Source: Leuconostoc gasicomitatum LMG 18811 (GTDB taxonomy: Bacteria; Bacillota; Bacilli; Lactobacillales; Lactobacillaceae). Taken from it: DNA of 64,000 nucleotides. The DNA lies in assembly GCF_000196855.1 (NCBI RefSeq), contig NC_014319.1, positions 1,860,001 to 1,924,000 on the forward strand. Direction: 5' to 3'. The position numbers and the translations under genes were made by a program. How positions within the stretch are numbered: the stretch's first letter is position 1; the number at the start of each line of letters is the position of its first letter. Below are positions 16,436 through 25,535 of the stretch, piece by piece. Under the pieces are notes generated by a model. The model did not search any database. It was not told the DNA's origin and was given only the letters and a program-made list of their open reading frames with translations.

Positions 16436-16915
16436 TTAATTAACATTAATTAAATCAAATTTTTTCTGACTATGCTGCACAAAAACTAGATAATATTTAG
16501 TTGCTTTGTTTAAAATTGGTGTCGTCATTTCGATTTTATTTGTACCTACAATCAATTTTTTACTATCGTCTATACCATTAGTTTTAAACTTAAGAAAACT
16601 ATTTGGTGCGTATGGTTGCCCATCTTTTTCAGAATATAGACGAAACGACTCAACTGGGAAGGTCATTTCCGGTTTTGTTACATTGACGGTTAAATTAGCC
16701 ATATATAAGTCAGCATTTTCGTCAACGCCATGCTTAACTATTTTCTGATGATGTTTTAATAAGATAATATTTTTATTTAATGATAAATCTGAATTTGCTA
16801 AATTAATACTGGACTGATTAACTTCGAAATCAGAATATTTTTTTTGCATAGGCAACTTAACTGTAAACAACAACACTAATAAAAAAAATATAACTAGTAC
16901 TAGATATTTTTTCAT
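16436..16915 (-). CDS. Membrane-anchored extracytoplasmic accessory protein of the ABC operon
   Basis: This 159-aa protein has one N-terminal hydrophobic helix (residues 3-20, 'KYLVLVIFFLLVLLFTVKL') without a lipobox cysteine, followed by a hydrophilic beta-rich domain that should face outside. The start ATG overlaps the ATPase stop as ATGA, so it is the last coupled gene of the operon. The family is unknown to me. The position suggests an accessory or immunity role for the transporter. Confidence 0.65.
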   Translation of the reverse strand: MKKYLVLVIFFLLVLLFTVKLPMQKKYSDFEVNQSSINLANSDLSLNKNIILLKHHQKIVKHGVDENADLYMANLTVNVTKPEMTFPVESFRLYSEKDGQPYAPNSFLKFKTNGIDDSKKLIVGTNKIEMTTPILNKATKYYLVFVQHSQKKFDLINVN

Positions 16916-17568
16916 AGTATTTGCTCACCTACAATAGTGCCCTCGTTAAATTTAAATATGTGGTCAGACACTTGATTCAAAAAATATTTATCGTGGCTGG
17001 ATATCAAAATAGTCTTACCTTTTAGCTTTAAATCGTTAATCATCGCGACAAGAAAATCTTGTCCTGAATCATCTAACGCATTAGTAGGTTCATCAAAAAT
17101 AAGAATCTTATTATCATTTAAAAGCGCAACTGCTAATGATAATCTTTGTTTCATACCAAGTGAATAGTGCTTAACCTTATCTTTATTATTAGGATCCAAC
17201 CCGACATATGATAATAGTTGTTGTATATTCATGTCAGCTGTTTCAACCTGATTATTTAATATGTTGAGTAAGGATAAATTTTCTGTAGCTGTTTTATCTC
17301 CTAATACACCATATTCTTGAATTGAAAAACCAATATTTTCAGCAAACATCACTTCTTTTCTGATAAATTTTCCTTCAACTATCACGTCACCATTGTTAGG
17401 CTTTATAAAGCCTAATATTGTTTTAAATGTCAGCGTTTTTCCAGCACCATTGGGACCACTAAAACCATAAACATGATTCTCATAAATTTTTAAATTGACA
17501 TTGTTCAGTATATTTTTTCTCTTAAATTTTTTATTAACATGACGTAACTCAACAACAATTTGTGACAT
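16912..17568 (-). CDS. ABC transporter ATP-binding protein
   Basis: This 218-aa nucleotide-binding subunit has Walker A GPNGAGKT, signature YSLGMKQRL, Walker B ILIFDEPTNALD and the switch His in 'ILISSHDKYF'. The SLGMKQR signature is typical of exporter and immunity ATPases of the BcrA type. Start ATG 17568 has AAGGAA upstream and lies two bases after the preceding permease stop. It should energise the three membrane proteins encoded before it. Residue 1 is MSQIVVELRHV; a longer frame upstream is inside the permease gene. Confidence 0.85.
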   Translation of the reverse strand: MSQIVVELRHVNKKFKRKNILNNVNLKIYENHVYGFSGPNGAGKTLTFKTILGFIKPNNGDVIVEGKFIRKEVMFAENIGFSIQEYGVLGDKTATENLSLLNILNNQVETADMNIQQLLSYVGLDPNNKDKVKHYSLGMKQRLSLAVALLNDNKILIFDEPTNALDDSGQDFLVAMINDLKLKGKTILISSHDKYFLNQVSDHIFKFNEGTIVGEQIL

Positions 17569-17570
17569 TT

Positions 17571-18233
17571 TTATTTCCTTATCTGTGTAAATTCTATGTA
17601 CCGAATGCAACTAAATAATATGATCACAATTAAAATCAAAATAATTGTGTTAAACAGGTTAATTATTAAATTTGAATCAAAACGACTAAGCATAAATTGA
17701 GATAGTATTGGTAATTTATTGTTAGCAATTGTCCCCATTGCTAACAATATAGCTATAAAATATGCAATAACTGGCGATAAAAACAAGCTGATCAATGAGA
17801 AAATAAATATACTCAGACTACTATTTAAAAATAAAATAACACTAAATAAATAAGATTGATTATTTCCAGGTATTAAAATCCATAAAAGCCAAAACAGAAA
17901 TAACATTTCAGACATGATTTGAAATATACTGAGAATATAAGTACCTAATCCAACACGATTCAACAATGGATACTCTATCTTAACTAATTGGTTGAAACTG
18001 TCGCCAATGACAGCAACGGGCAATAGCATGGTGAAAAACCATTGGATTGGCATGACAAAATCATTTGGTGCTTGTAGCACACCATAGAAGACACCGTAGA
18101 ATTGTTGCTGCTGTCTTGCTTGTAGCAGAAGCATCACATAAACTAGCGTGACAATTATAAACTTGATTCGTATTTGTTCCCAATACAACATGCGATTCCT
18201 TTTTAATAACAAATTATAGTGCTGCTGTGTCAT
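17571..18233 (-). CDS. ABC transporter membrane subunit C
   Basis: The 220-aa protein has about six hydrophobic helices after a basic cytoplasmic start (MTQQHYNLLLKRNRMLYWEQ). It has no cysteine-rich or enzymatic motif. Its ATG overlaps the stop of the previous subunit, and the ATPase begins two bases after its end. It resembles the small permeases of bacteriocin-immunity or lantibiotic LanEG exporters in size and topology only; sequence-level assignment is not possible by eye. Confidence 0.65.
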   Translation of the reverse strand: MTQQHYNLLLKRNRMLYWEQIRIKFIIVTLVYVMLLLQARQQQQFYGVFYGVLQAPNDFVMPIQWFFTMLLPVAVIGDSFNQLVKIEYPLLNRVGLGTYILSIFQIMSEMLFLFWLLWILIPGNNQSYLFSVILFLNSSLSIFIFSLISLFLSPVIAYFIAILLAMGTIANNKLPILSQFMLSRFDSNLIINLFNTIILILIVIILFSCIRYIEFTQIRK

Positions 18234-18940
18234 AAATTTATACCAATTTTTAAAAGCAACTTATTTGAGTTGTAGATACAATATAAATATACTGGGAAGA
18301 TAAGAAGATTGAAAATCAATAAACTATTATAACTTTTGGGGTCAATCCACAACCCACGGGAGAAAAATAACGTTTCATGTAAATTTGTAAATAAAAAATT
18401 TTCAAAAAAAAGTAGTATGAATCCGAACATTAATCCAACTAATTTATTGAATATGACGGTCAAGAAATTCAACAATAATATTAAAGTAAACATACTCAGA
18501 AAATACAATAATAAAAGTATTAAACTAAAAATCACTGTATTCTGCTTTACAACATAGTGATTGTCTTGAATCAACGCATAAAAAATAAGTAAAGATGTCA
18601 CTGAACCCCATAAAAAAAATAAAGCAATTTTAAAAGAACAAAGCCACACAAATTTTCCCAAAGACTTATTATTAATTAAAATATAGATCTCATGCGCAGT
18701 AGGTTTAATGAAAATTATTAAAGCCATCACAATCATTAGAGGAATGCCATAATGGACTTGATTTCTAAGATTCTGAATTGCAGTAAAAAAAAGTTCGAAT
18801 AAATTTTGTTCCGATTTTAGGTGATTAGTTGCACCCACAATACCAAAAAGACACAAAACAGTCCATGTCATAAAAATTAGCAATTCTGCTATTCGTTGTA
18901 TACTCGTTTTTTTTCTTGTAAGATATTTACTGATTAACAT
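18230..18940 (-). CDS. ABC transporter membrane subunit B
   Basis: This 236-aa polytopic protein shows about six membrane helices and a short basic N-terminus (MLISKYLTRKKTS). It overlaps the upstream subunit gene by 14 bases and the downstream one by 4 bases. This tight packing suggests fixed stoichiometry of three membrane subunits with one ATPase. The family is not recognised. Confidence 0.65.
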   Translation of the reverse strand: MLISKYLTRKKTSIQRIAELLIFMTWTVLCLFGIVGATNHLKSEQNLFELFFTAIQNLRNQVHYGIPLMIVMALIIFIKPTAHEIYILINNKSLGKFVWLCSFKIALFFLWGSVTSLLIFYALIQDNHYVVKQNTVIFSLILLLLYFLSMFTLILLLNFLTVIFNKLVGLMFGFILLFFENFLFTNLHETLFFSRGLWIDPKSYNSLLIFNLLIFPVYLYCIYNSNKLLLKIGINL

Positions 18941-19724
18941 AACGTTTAACTCCTAATGTAATTGATATACAAATAAATGACATTATGATCATACAGCTAG
19001 AAACAACGCGCAGAAAATTTGGTAAGTAAACTGGACTAGAAGCTATGGAGATTAAGTTTGGCGCATAAAATATATTGGGCAAAATTCCTGATATAACAGA
19101 TAATACAGATACAAAGAGAAAACTGGCCGTTACACTCAAAAATTTTTTTCTTGTAAAGCAAGCAATCATAGTCGAAAATAAAGCGTATATTCCACCAAAA
19201 AAAGACGGTAGTAGCATGTAAAAAACTATAAACAATAATGGATTGGTGTAATATGTATTAGCAAAAAAAGACGTTGTGTTTAACACTGTTAAATTTTCGT
19301 TAATAATTAAATTTGGCAATAGGTACGGTAAAAAAAACCACAAAATAGCATAGTTTATTAATAATGGTATAAAAACAGTTACAAATCCACTAAAAAAAGA
19401 AATCATCTCAATATTTAATATATATTTTCTTAATGATTTTTTTTGAACAACATGCCAAATAAAACCAGATTCAACATCATCAATATATATTTGACTCCCT
19501 GATAAACAACACAATAGTGGCAAACTCAAAAATAAGAGCAGTGTTAATGGCCCGGAATCAATTGAAATCCATTTTGTAAATGGTGTAAATAAAAAAGGTG
19601 ACTGATCTAAAAATGACCAGTTATTTAAAATTGTTGAACCAGCGTGAAACATAACAATAGCCATGGCAATCATGATACCAATAAAATACTGTTTTAATTT
19701 GAATCGATGTACCCAAAAGCTCAT
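18927..19724 (-). CDS. ABC transporter membrane subunit A
   Basis: The first subunit of the operon has 265 aa and about six hydrophobic helices, with a larger polar loop after the second. ATG 19724 has AAGGGGG eight bases upstream and also overlaps the TGA of a 42-codon leader frame (ATGA). A terminator hairpin lies only 34 bases before the start, so its expression may depend on read-through. Confidence 0.65.
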   Translation of the reverse strand: MSFWVHRFKLKQYFIGIMIAMAIVMFHAGSTILNNWSFLDQSPFLFTPFTKWISIDSGPLTLLLFLSLPLLCCLSGSQIYIDDVESGFIWHVVQKKSLRKYILNIEMISFFSGFVTVFIPLLINYAILWFFLPYLLPNLIINENLTVLNTTSFFANTYYTNPLLFIVFYMLLPSFFGGIYALFSTMIACFTRKKFLSVTASFLFVSVLSVISGILPNIFYAPNLISIASSPVYLPNFLRVVSSCMIIMSFICISITLGVKRYVNQ

Positions 19725-19849
19725 CTTATTTCCCCCTTATGTCTTATTATTAGCCATAAAAAGGATCCATGAATAGAATTCACAGATCCTTTTGAATTAA
19801 TCCGCGTACCAACTGCCATCGGCACTGCCGTTGTTTTGAGACTATACAT
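19721..19849 (-). CDS. Possible 42-aa leader ORF of the ABC operon
   Basis: From ATG 19849 (AAGGG upstream, at a slightly long distance) the frame runs 42 codons straight through the intrinsic terminator. It stops at TGA overlapping the first permease ATG. The peptide starts MYSLKTTAVPMAVGTRINSK and has a short hydrophobic run (FLWLII). Translation across the hairpin would change its folding. It could be a regulatory leader peptide or chance. Confidence 0.4.
   Translation of the reverse strand: MYSLKTTAVPMAVGTRINSKGSVNSIHGSFLWLIIRHKGEIR
19758..19793 (-). terminator. Intrinsic terminator/attenuator before the ABC operon
   Basis: On the minus strand AAAAGGATC and GATCCTTTTT form the stem base, with GTGAAT/ATTCA pairs above, followed by a T-run. 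It stands between the promoter at 19882-19910 and the first gene at 19724, the usual place of an attenuator. Confidence 0.7.
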
Positions 19850-19881
19850 TAATAACAGTTCCCTTTTCCACTAAAAATATA

Positions 19882-19910
19882 ATATTACAGGTTAATATAA
19901 AACCTGTCAA
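19882..19910 (-). promoter_or_regulatory. Promoter with palindrome in the spacer
   Basis: TTGACA (19910-19905) and TAATAT (19887-19882) are separated by 17 bases. The spacer and edges hold the inverted repeat ACAGGTT-7-AACCTGT (19887-19907). A repressor bound there would occlude RNA polymerase. Confidence 0.75.
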
Positions 19911-20120
19911 TAAAAACTTAATTTTTAATTAAAGCAAAGTATATTATAAAATATGCTATGTAATTTGCAGTCACGTGATCAGTCAAGATTTAATTGTTGT
20001 CACACGCAGCAATATTTTAATCCTTCACAATGCAGCATCATAGATGATAAATTTTGATCTTCATATGCATCGACAGCTAATATTCATACTTGCTGTGTAT
20101 TATCCTTCGGGTATAAAAAA

Positions 20121-20166
20121 TAAGACATGATAGTTTTGACCAATAAATCAAAACTATCATGTCTTA
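20121..20166 (-). terminator. Terminator of the nucleoside ABC operon
   Basis: A 19-base perfect stem (TAAGACATGATAGTTTTGA and complement) with an 8-base loop is followed on the minus strand by ATTTTTTA. It lies about 95 bases after the last permease gene. Confidence 0.9.
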
Positions 20167-20261
20167 TTAAAATTGTTTTTGTAAAAGTATGTTAGACGGC
20201 ATATAGAAAAATTCACCGTCCCCAAAATCTAACTTTTTTGGTTTGTGTCACACACTACCAG

Positions 20262-21218
20262 CTAAGCTGCTTTAATATAATTCACACCATCAGCCTTAGG
20301 GGCACGTGTCTTACCAAAGAAGAACACAAGCACAACAATTGTTAAGATGTAAGGTGCAATTTGTAACCATATTGATGGTATATTGTTCAATCCTGGTAAT
20401 TGTGCACCAATCACTGCTAATGATTGTGACAACCCGAAGAAAAGTGATGCAAATAACGCACCAATGGGGTTCCATCGGCCAAAAATCATTGCCGCCATAG
20501 CCATAAATCCTTGACCAACAATTGTACTAGCGGAATAATTCAATGAAATAGATTGTGCTACAACCGCACCACCAACACCACCAAGCAGCCCGGAAATCAT
20601 AACCCCTGAATAACGTAAACGTGCCACATTCAATCCCAGCGTATCAGCTGCTTGTGGATTTTCACCGACCGAACGTAAACGTAGACCGAATTTTGTTTTG
20701 AAGATAATATACCATGAAACGATTGCGACAAGTATTGCCAACCATGCTGGTCCAGACGTCTTTTCAAAAAATAATTGTCCCAATAAAGGAATTTTTGACA
20801 AACCTGGTACAGACGCATAACCAAAATCTTGTGCAATAGGTGCTGTTTGACCTTTTCCATAGAGTACTTTAATTAAGAACACCCCTAATGCTGGTGCCAT
20901 CAAATTAATCACTGTCCCTGAAATAATGTGATCTGCACGTAATGTGACTGTCGCAACTGCATGTAACAGGGAAAATAGTAGCCCAACAATAGCCCCAGCT
21001 AATAACCCTAACCAAGGTGTTGCAGCACCTAAAGTATCTGCAAATGTGAGATTAAAGACTACTGATGCAAACGCCCCCATCCCCATGATACCTTCCAAAC
21101 CAACGTTAACAACACCAGCGCGTTCGGAAAATGTACCACCAATTGAAGTAAAAATTAACGGAGCAGAATAAACTAATGTACTAGAAATAATAAGTGCTAA
21201 CATCGCCATTAATGACAT
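20262..21218 (-). CDS. nupC: Nucleoside ABC transporter permease 2 (NupC/NupQ-like)
   Basis: This 318-aa permease of the branched-chain/ribose type (BPD_transp_2) has about eight to ten helices. 'VGLEGIMGMGAFASVVF' near the start and 'GENPQAADTLGLNVARLRYSGVM' in the middle (the EAA-like loop contacting the ATPase) are typical of BmpA-linked nucleoside permeases. It follows the first permease with a two-base gap and GGGTGG as RBS. It works with the upstream permease and the double ATPase to import nucleosides with a BMP lipoprotein, which is not in this window. Confidence 0.85.
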   Translation of the reverse strand: MSLMAMLALIISSTLVYSAPLIFTSIGGTFSERAGVVNVGLEGIMGMGAFASVVFNLTFADTLGAATPWLGLLAGAIVGLLFSLLHAVATVTLRADHIISGTVINLMAPALGVFLIKVLYGKGQTAPIAQDFGYASVPGLSKIPLLGQLFFEKTSGPAWLAILVAIVSWYIIFKTKFGLRLRSVGENPQAADTLGLNVARLRYSGVMISGLLGGVGGAVVAQSISLNYSASTIVGQGFMAMAAMIFGRWNPIGALFASLFFGLSQSLAVIGAQLPGLNNIPSIWLQIAPYILTIVVLVFFFGKTRAPKADGVNYIKAA

Positions 21219-21220
21219 AT

Positions 21221-22357
21221 TTATTCACCACCCTTCTGATTGCTATCGCTGGCCGAATCAACATTTGAAAGCTTTTTCGCTTCAGTTGTTTGGGCGGCTT
21301 TGTCATCCATGGCTTTGATGCGTGCCTGCATGAGTTTAATTAAGTAACTGGCTCCCACGAAGAAAATAATCGAAGCAGTCACAATATCAACTAATTCAAA
21401 TGGGACACCAGAAGACATTGGCATACCCAAACCACCAATTTTTAATACAGATAGGATGGCCGCAGCACCAAGAATCCCGATATATGAACCACCACCTAAT
21501 AAGGCAACAGCCATACCATCAAATCCAATTGCTGGTGACCCGTTTTGTGTAAAGAAATTTAAATAATTACCGAGCCCTTCAATTGTGCCGGCCAAGCCAG
21601 CCAAACCACCAGAAATAGCCATAGCCACAACTGCATTCCGTTTAGCTGACATCCCTGCATATTTTGCTGCATCAGTATTTAAGCCGACTGCACGAATTTC
21701 AAAACCAAGTGTCGTCTTTGTCATGATAAACCACACAACAACAATCATAATTAATGAAATGAAGATACCCGCTGAAATACTAGAGCCCTGAGTTAAATCA
21801 GTTAACCATTTCATTTGCAAAGAAGCATTTGCGCCAACTTGTTTTGTCGTCTCTGCAGATTCTTTAATGCCTTTAGACATCGTATTTTGTAAAATATTAT
21901 TACCTAAAAATAATAAAATATAATTCATCATGATAGTAACAATCACTTCGCTGGCACCAAATTGTGCCCGTAACCAACCTGGAATAGCACCTGCTAATGC
22001 ACCCAATCCAGCGCCTATAATCAATGCGCTAGGAATCATCAGATAGATTGGCATATTTGGAAAACTGAGACTATACCAAACAGCCCCCACCCAGCCTGCT
22101 AATGCTTGACCAGATAATCCAATATTGAAGAAGCCAGCTGTTTGGGCCACTGTGAAACCTAACGCTGTTAAAATTAACGGCGTCATTTGGGTCAAAACAC
22201 CACCAATATCTTGCATTGATCCAAAGGCTGAACCAAGTAATGCCATATAACCAGAAATAGGATTATAACCAAATACCAACATAATGATGGCACCAATAAT
22301 GAGGCCAAAAAGAACCGAAAATAGGGCAACTGAAAGTGAATTTTTTTGTGTTGTCAT
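21221..22357 (-). CDS. nupB: Nucleoside ABC transporter permease 1 (NupB/NupP-like)
   Basis: This 378-aa permease of the same family as its neighbour has an extra N-terminal helix and a hydrophilic tail rich in Gln and Ser. Characteristic stretches are 'FNIGLSGQALAGWVGAVWY' and 'AVGLNTDAAKYAGMSAKRNA' (ATPase-contact loop). Its ATG forms TAATG with the ATPase stop, so the two are coupled. Paired permeases of about 320 and 370 aa are usual for nucleoside uptake in Lactococcus and Streptococcus. Confidence 0.85.
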   Translation of the reverse strand: MTTQKNSLSVALFSVLFGLIIGAIIMLVFGYNPISGYMALLGSAFGSMQDIGGVLTQMTPLILTALGFTVAQTAGFFNIGLSGQALAGWVGAVWYSLSFPNMPIYLMIPSALIIGAGLGALAGAIPGWLRAQFGASEVIVTIMMNYILLFLGNNILQNTMSKGIKESAETTKQVGANASLQMKWLTDLTQGSSISAGIFISLIMIVVVWFIMTKTTLGFEIRAVGLNTDAAKYAGMSAKRNAVVAMAISGGLAGLAGTIEGLGNYLNFFTQNGSPAIGFDGMAVALLGGGSYIGILGAAAILSVLKIGGLGMPMSSGVPFELVDIVTASIIFFVGASYLIKLMQARIKAMDDKAAQTTEAKKLSNVDSASDSNQKGGE

Positions 22358-23913
22358 TAGGCGTTCACCGTTTCTTTGAGTGCTGCGCGTGCATCTGTTA
22401 AACTCATCCCCGTCATCAACAACCCTAATTCTTGTTTATTCGTATCTTTTGCATTAACAATACCTACGATTTGACCGGCATTAATAACAGCAATACGATC
22501 TGACAAGTTAAGTATTTCATCTAACTCAAAACTCACAACCAATACCGCTTTACCTGCATGCCGCTGGGCAATCAAACGTTGATGTATATATTCAACGGCA
22601 CCAACATCTAATCCTCGTGTCGGTTGTGCGGCAATAATAAGGTCATTATCACGATTTAGTTCACGTGCAATGACCGCTTTTTGCTGATTACCACCAGACA
22701 TTGAGCCCGCAGTCACTTGAATACCGGCTGAACGTACATCGAATTCTTTGACTAATTTATTAGCTAATTCATCCATTGCAACTGGTTGTAGTACGCCAGC
22801 TTTTGAAAGAGGCGATTTGTAGTACGTTTGTAGTGCCAAGTTTTCTGATAAAGTCATTTCGACTTCCATACCAAAACGCAATCGATCTTCTGGAATATGC
22901 CCGACACCTGTCTCAGTGATTTGACGTGGTGTTTTGTTCGTCATATCTTTACCTTGCAACCACACAGTACCAGATTGCACTTTGGCTAAACCAGTGATTC
23001 CTTGAATTAATTCTGTTTGACCGTTGCCATCAATTCCTGCAATGCCGACAATTTCACCAGCTTTAACATCCAACGAAAAATCTTTAACAGCAGCAATGCC
23101 ACGCGCATTTTGGACTTCAATCTTGTCAATTTTAAGGATTGTTTCCCCGACTTCAACTGTATCCTTGAGCGTCTTGAAATGCACCTCACGACCGACCATG
23201 AGATCAGCTAACTCCTGAGATGATACACCCGCAACTGGAAATGTCTCAATAGATTTTCCGGCACGAATCACCGTCACAGTGTCCGCAGCAGCGCGAATTT
23301 CGTCAAGTTTATGTGTGATTAGAATGATTGATTTGCCTTCTTTGGCCAAGTTATGGAAAATTGCAATTAACTCATCAATTTCTTGTGGTGTTAGCACAGC
23401 AGTAGGTTCATCAAAGATCAAAATATCAGCACCACGATAGAGTGTTTTTAATATTTCAACACGCTGTTGTTGCCCAACCGAAATATCTGATATTTTAGCA
23501 TAGGGATCAACTTGCAAACCATATTGTTCAGATAATTGTTTGATTTTTTGGGCTGCTGTTTTGGTATCTAACGTCAACCCCTTTGTAATTTCTGAACCTA
23601 ACATAATATTTTCTGTTACTGTAAAAGCATCAATTAACATAAAATGTTGATGCACCATACCAATACCCAGTGCATCAGACTTTGATGGTGAATCAACCGT
23701 AACTTGTTTGCCATTAATCAGGATTTCTCCTGACGTTGGTTGTAACAAGCCTGTTAAAATGTTCATTAATGTTGATTTTCCTGCACCGTTCTCACCAAGT
23801 AACGCGTGAATTTCACCTTGTTGGACTTGTAGGTTAATGTCATCATTGGCCGCAAAATTACCAAACTTTTTGATAATATGTCGCATCTCAATGACTGGTG
23901 TTAATTCGGTCAT
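22357..23913 (-). CDS. nupA: Nucleoside ABC transporter, double ATP-binding protein
   Basis: This 518-aa protein has two fused nucleotide-binding domains. The first is canonical (GENGAGKST, VGQQQRVEIL, ILIFDEPTAVLTP). The second has the degenerate Walker A GIDGNGQTE and signature SGGNQQK typical of RbsA/MglA-type importers of sugars and nucleosides. It is the first gene of the three-gene operon. The Shine-Dalgarno is poor (TTTGG), and no BmpA gene precedes it, unlike in many relatives. A terminator at 23978 isolates it from the upstream pentapeptide gene. Confidence 0.88.
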   Translation of the reverse strand: MTELTPVIEMRHIIKKFGNFAANDDINLQVQQGEIHALLGENGAGKSTLMNILTGLLQPTSGEILINGKQVTVDSPSKSDALGIGMVHQHFMLIDAFTVTENIMLGSEITKGLTLDTKTAAQKIKQLSEQYGLQVDPYAKISDISVGQQQRVEILKTLYRGADILIFDEPTAVLTPQEIDELIAIFHNLAKEGKSIILITHKLDEIRAAADTVTVIRAGKSIETFPVAGVSSQELADLMVGREVHFKTLKDTVEVGETILKIDKIEVQNARGIAAVKDFSLDVKAGEIVGIAGIDGNGQTELIQGITGLAKVQSGTVWLQGKDMTNKTPRQITETGVGHIPEDRLRFGMEVEMTLSENLALQTYYKSPLSKAGVLQPVAMDELANKLVKEFDVRSAGIQVTAGSMSGGNQQKAVIARELNRDNDLIIAAQPTRGLDVGAVEYIHQRLIAQRHAGKAVLVVSFELDEILNLSDRIAVINAGQIVGIVNAKDTNKQELGLLMTGMSLTDARAALKETVNA

Positions 23914-23977
23914 TATATTTTACCAAAGCGTCAGTCGTGATCCGACTCACGCAATTCCACTTTCTAAAATATTTTTA

Positions 23978-24012
23978 AAAAAGCCACGAACACACATTGT
24001 TCGTGGCTTTTT
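23978..24012. terminator. Bidirectional terminator
   Basis: AAAAAGCCACGAAC and its perfect complement with a 7-base loop, T-rich on both sides. It ends the pentapeptide-repeat transcript before the nup promoter region. Confidence 0.9.
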
Positions 24013-24149
24013 CGTTAAAGAATATTATATCATGTTTATTACTGTCCAATTGTTTCAATTAATTTACTGAATAATTGATCGAATAGACAACTATCATCAA
24101 TATAATAACGACACAGTTCTAATTTTAAAAACACACGGTGCAGCTCATT

Positions 24150-24728
24150 TTAACGAATAATGACACCAAAATTACTTAAAAGAATATGCGCTTGAAATTG
24201 ATTGATTATCAAGCCTTTGATGTTCTCTGGCGTAAAAATAATGTCATCAAAATCACTTGATGATAAATCTACAGTTGTTAGCTTAGATTCCAAAAAGTCT
24301 GCATGATTGAATGTGCTTTCTTTTGCTACAAAGCCTTTTTGGAAGGCTACTTCTCTAAAATAGGTTTCATTAAAATTAGAATTTCTAATGTGTGTATTTG
24401 TCAGTTTAGACGAATTAAATGTTGCGTAATCAGCTCTGGAATTCTCTATTGTGTTATCTTTCCAAGTATTACCGCTAAAATCTGTTCCTAATAAATTACA
24501 GTTTTTAAATTCTGTTCTGTACAATACACTATTTTCAAAGTTAAAGTTAGAAAAATTAATCCCTGAAAATGTGCAATCTAGCCATTCGCTATTTTTGAAA
24601 TTATTTTGATCAAATGTACAGTTTACAAAAGTAACATCTGATACCCGGATTTTATCCCTCATACTTGAAAAATTGATATTTTCATATGTGTTTTCTTCTT
24701 CAATGTCATCAAACTCTTTATTTATCAC
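24150..24728 (-). CDS. Pentapeptide-repeat protein
   Basis: The 192-aa sequence is built of repeats with F or L at every fifth position (for example 'CTFSGINFSNFNFENSVLY', 'NLLGTDFSGNTW'), which fold as a right-handed quadrilateral beta-helix. Some members mimic DNA and protect gyrase (Qnr, MfpA); others have no known role. A broken repeat at 'AFQKGFVAKESTFNHADF' and a non-repeat C-terminus (IKGLIINQFQAHIL) are seen. The C-terminal part is like YjbI-type proteins. It is monocistronic. A gyrase role is possible but not shown. Confidence 0.85.
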   Translation of the reverse strand: MINKEFDDIEEENTYENINFSSMRDKIRVSDVTFVNCTFDQNNFKNSEWLDCTFSGINFSNFNFENSVLYRTEFKNCNLLGTDFSGNTWKDNTIENSRADYATFNSSKLTNTHIRNSNFNETYFREVAFQKGFVAKESTFNHADFLESKLTTVDLSSSDFDDIIFTPENIKGLIINQFQAHILLSNFGVIIR

Positions 24729-24801
24729 ATGATCTCCCTTACTTATCTATCGTATTAAAAAATTAATGGTAGTAAAAATTGAACTATTAATCACGATACC
24801 A

Positions 24802-25356
24802 TTATCTACCCTGTGCCGATGTCATTGCGTTCAAAAGAATATGAGATAATTCTGACACACTAATATTTTCTCTATCAACTGCCAACCATTGACTCAATAC
24901 ATTCCAGAAACCGCCAATACCATATCTCGTAGCATACACAATGTCCCGCTGATTTTTTGATGAAATCTGCCAAGGAGCTTCAACAGTAGGATATAAAGCA
25001 GGTATCATTTTATTACTGGTCTCGACAATAAGTGAAAATAAGCCTGCCTTTTGTAGAATTGATAATTCGTCAGCATATTGCGTCCAAAAATTGAAGAAAA
25101 AAGAGACCAAATCCTCAAATTTTTGTAAACGACTTTGCCTTAATTCCGCAATATAATCATTAATCAAATTGGCTATGTACGTTGTTAAAATCTCTTCCTT
25201 AGATGCATAATAGCGATAAAAAGTTCTTCTGGAAATACCTGCTTCATCACTCAATGCTGCTATTGTTATCTTCCCCAAACTCTGTTCTTCTTTTAATAAT
25301 ATCAACATTGCATTCCTAATTCTACCACTAGTTTGTCCCGCTATTCTGTTTTTCAT
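24802..25356 (-). CDS. TetR-family regulator of the adjacent MFS pump
   Basis: The 184-aa protein has a TetR helix-turn-helix in the first 55 residues ('ITIAALSDEAGISRRTFYRYY' is the core; residues about 30-50) and a helical effector domain with a TetR_C-like 'IVYATRYGIGGFWNVLSQWL'. It is divergent from the MFS transporter gene. The TGTCAC-4-GTGACA palindrome at 25476-25491 is its likely binding site. Regulation by a toxic efflux substrate is inferred from this layout. Confidence 0.85.
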   Translation of the reverse strand: MKNRIAGQTSGRIRNAMLILLKEEQSLGKITIAALSDEAGISRRTFYRYYASKEEILTTYIANLINDYIAELRQSRLQKFEDLVSFFFNFWTQYADELSILQKAGLFSLIVETSNKMIPALYPTVEAPWQISSKNQRDIVYATRYGIGGFWNVLSQWLAVDRENISVSELSHILLNAMTSAQGR

Positions 25357-25443
25357 ATTATCTTCCTTTGGGTGATAATTTCATGATTCACACATTTTTG
25401 AAAATGAGTCACTAGTTAAAATAGTATTCATATCACGTTTCTT

Positions 25444-25491
25444 TCACTATGTTTAGCGTACACTATACATTGATGTCACACAAGTGACAAA
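25444..25491 (+). promoter_or_regulatory. Promoter and TetR operator of the MFS gene
   Basis: TTTCAC (25444-25449) and TATACA (25466-25471) with a 16-base spacer form a candidate promoter. A perfect inverted repeat TGTCAC-ACAA-GTGACA (25476-25491) follows at the start point. It resembles the operators at 29714-29771. Confidence 0.6.
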
Positions 25492-25535
25492 AATTAGGAC
25501 TACACATTAAGTAGTGCAAAAGGAGGAAATTAACA

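Noticed and set aside
19800..19860. T-box-like TTGGTACGCGG in the ABC leader
   Set aside because: It recalls the T-box core, but the leader is only about 120 bases from promoter to terminator, too short for stem I and a specifier, and the downstream genes are not amino-acid related.
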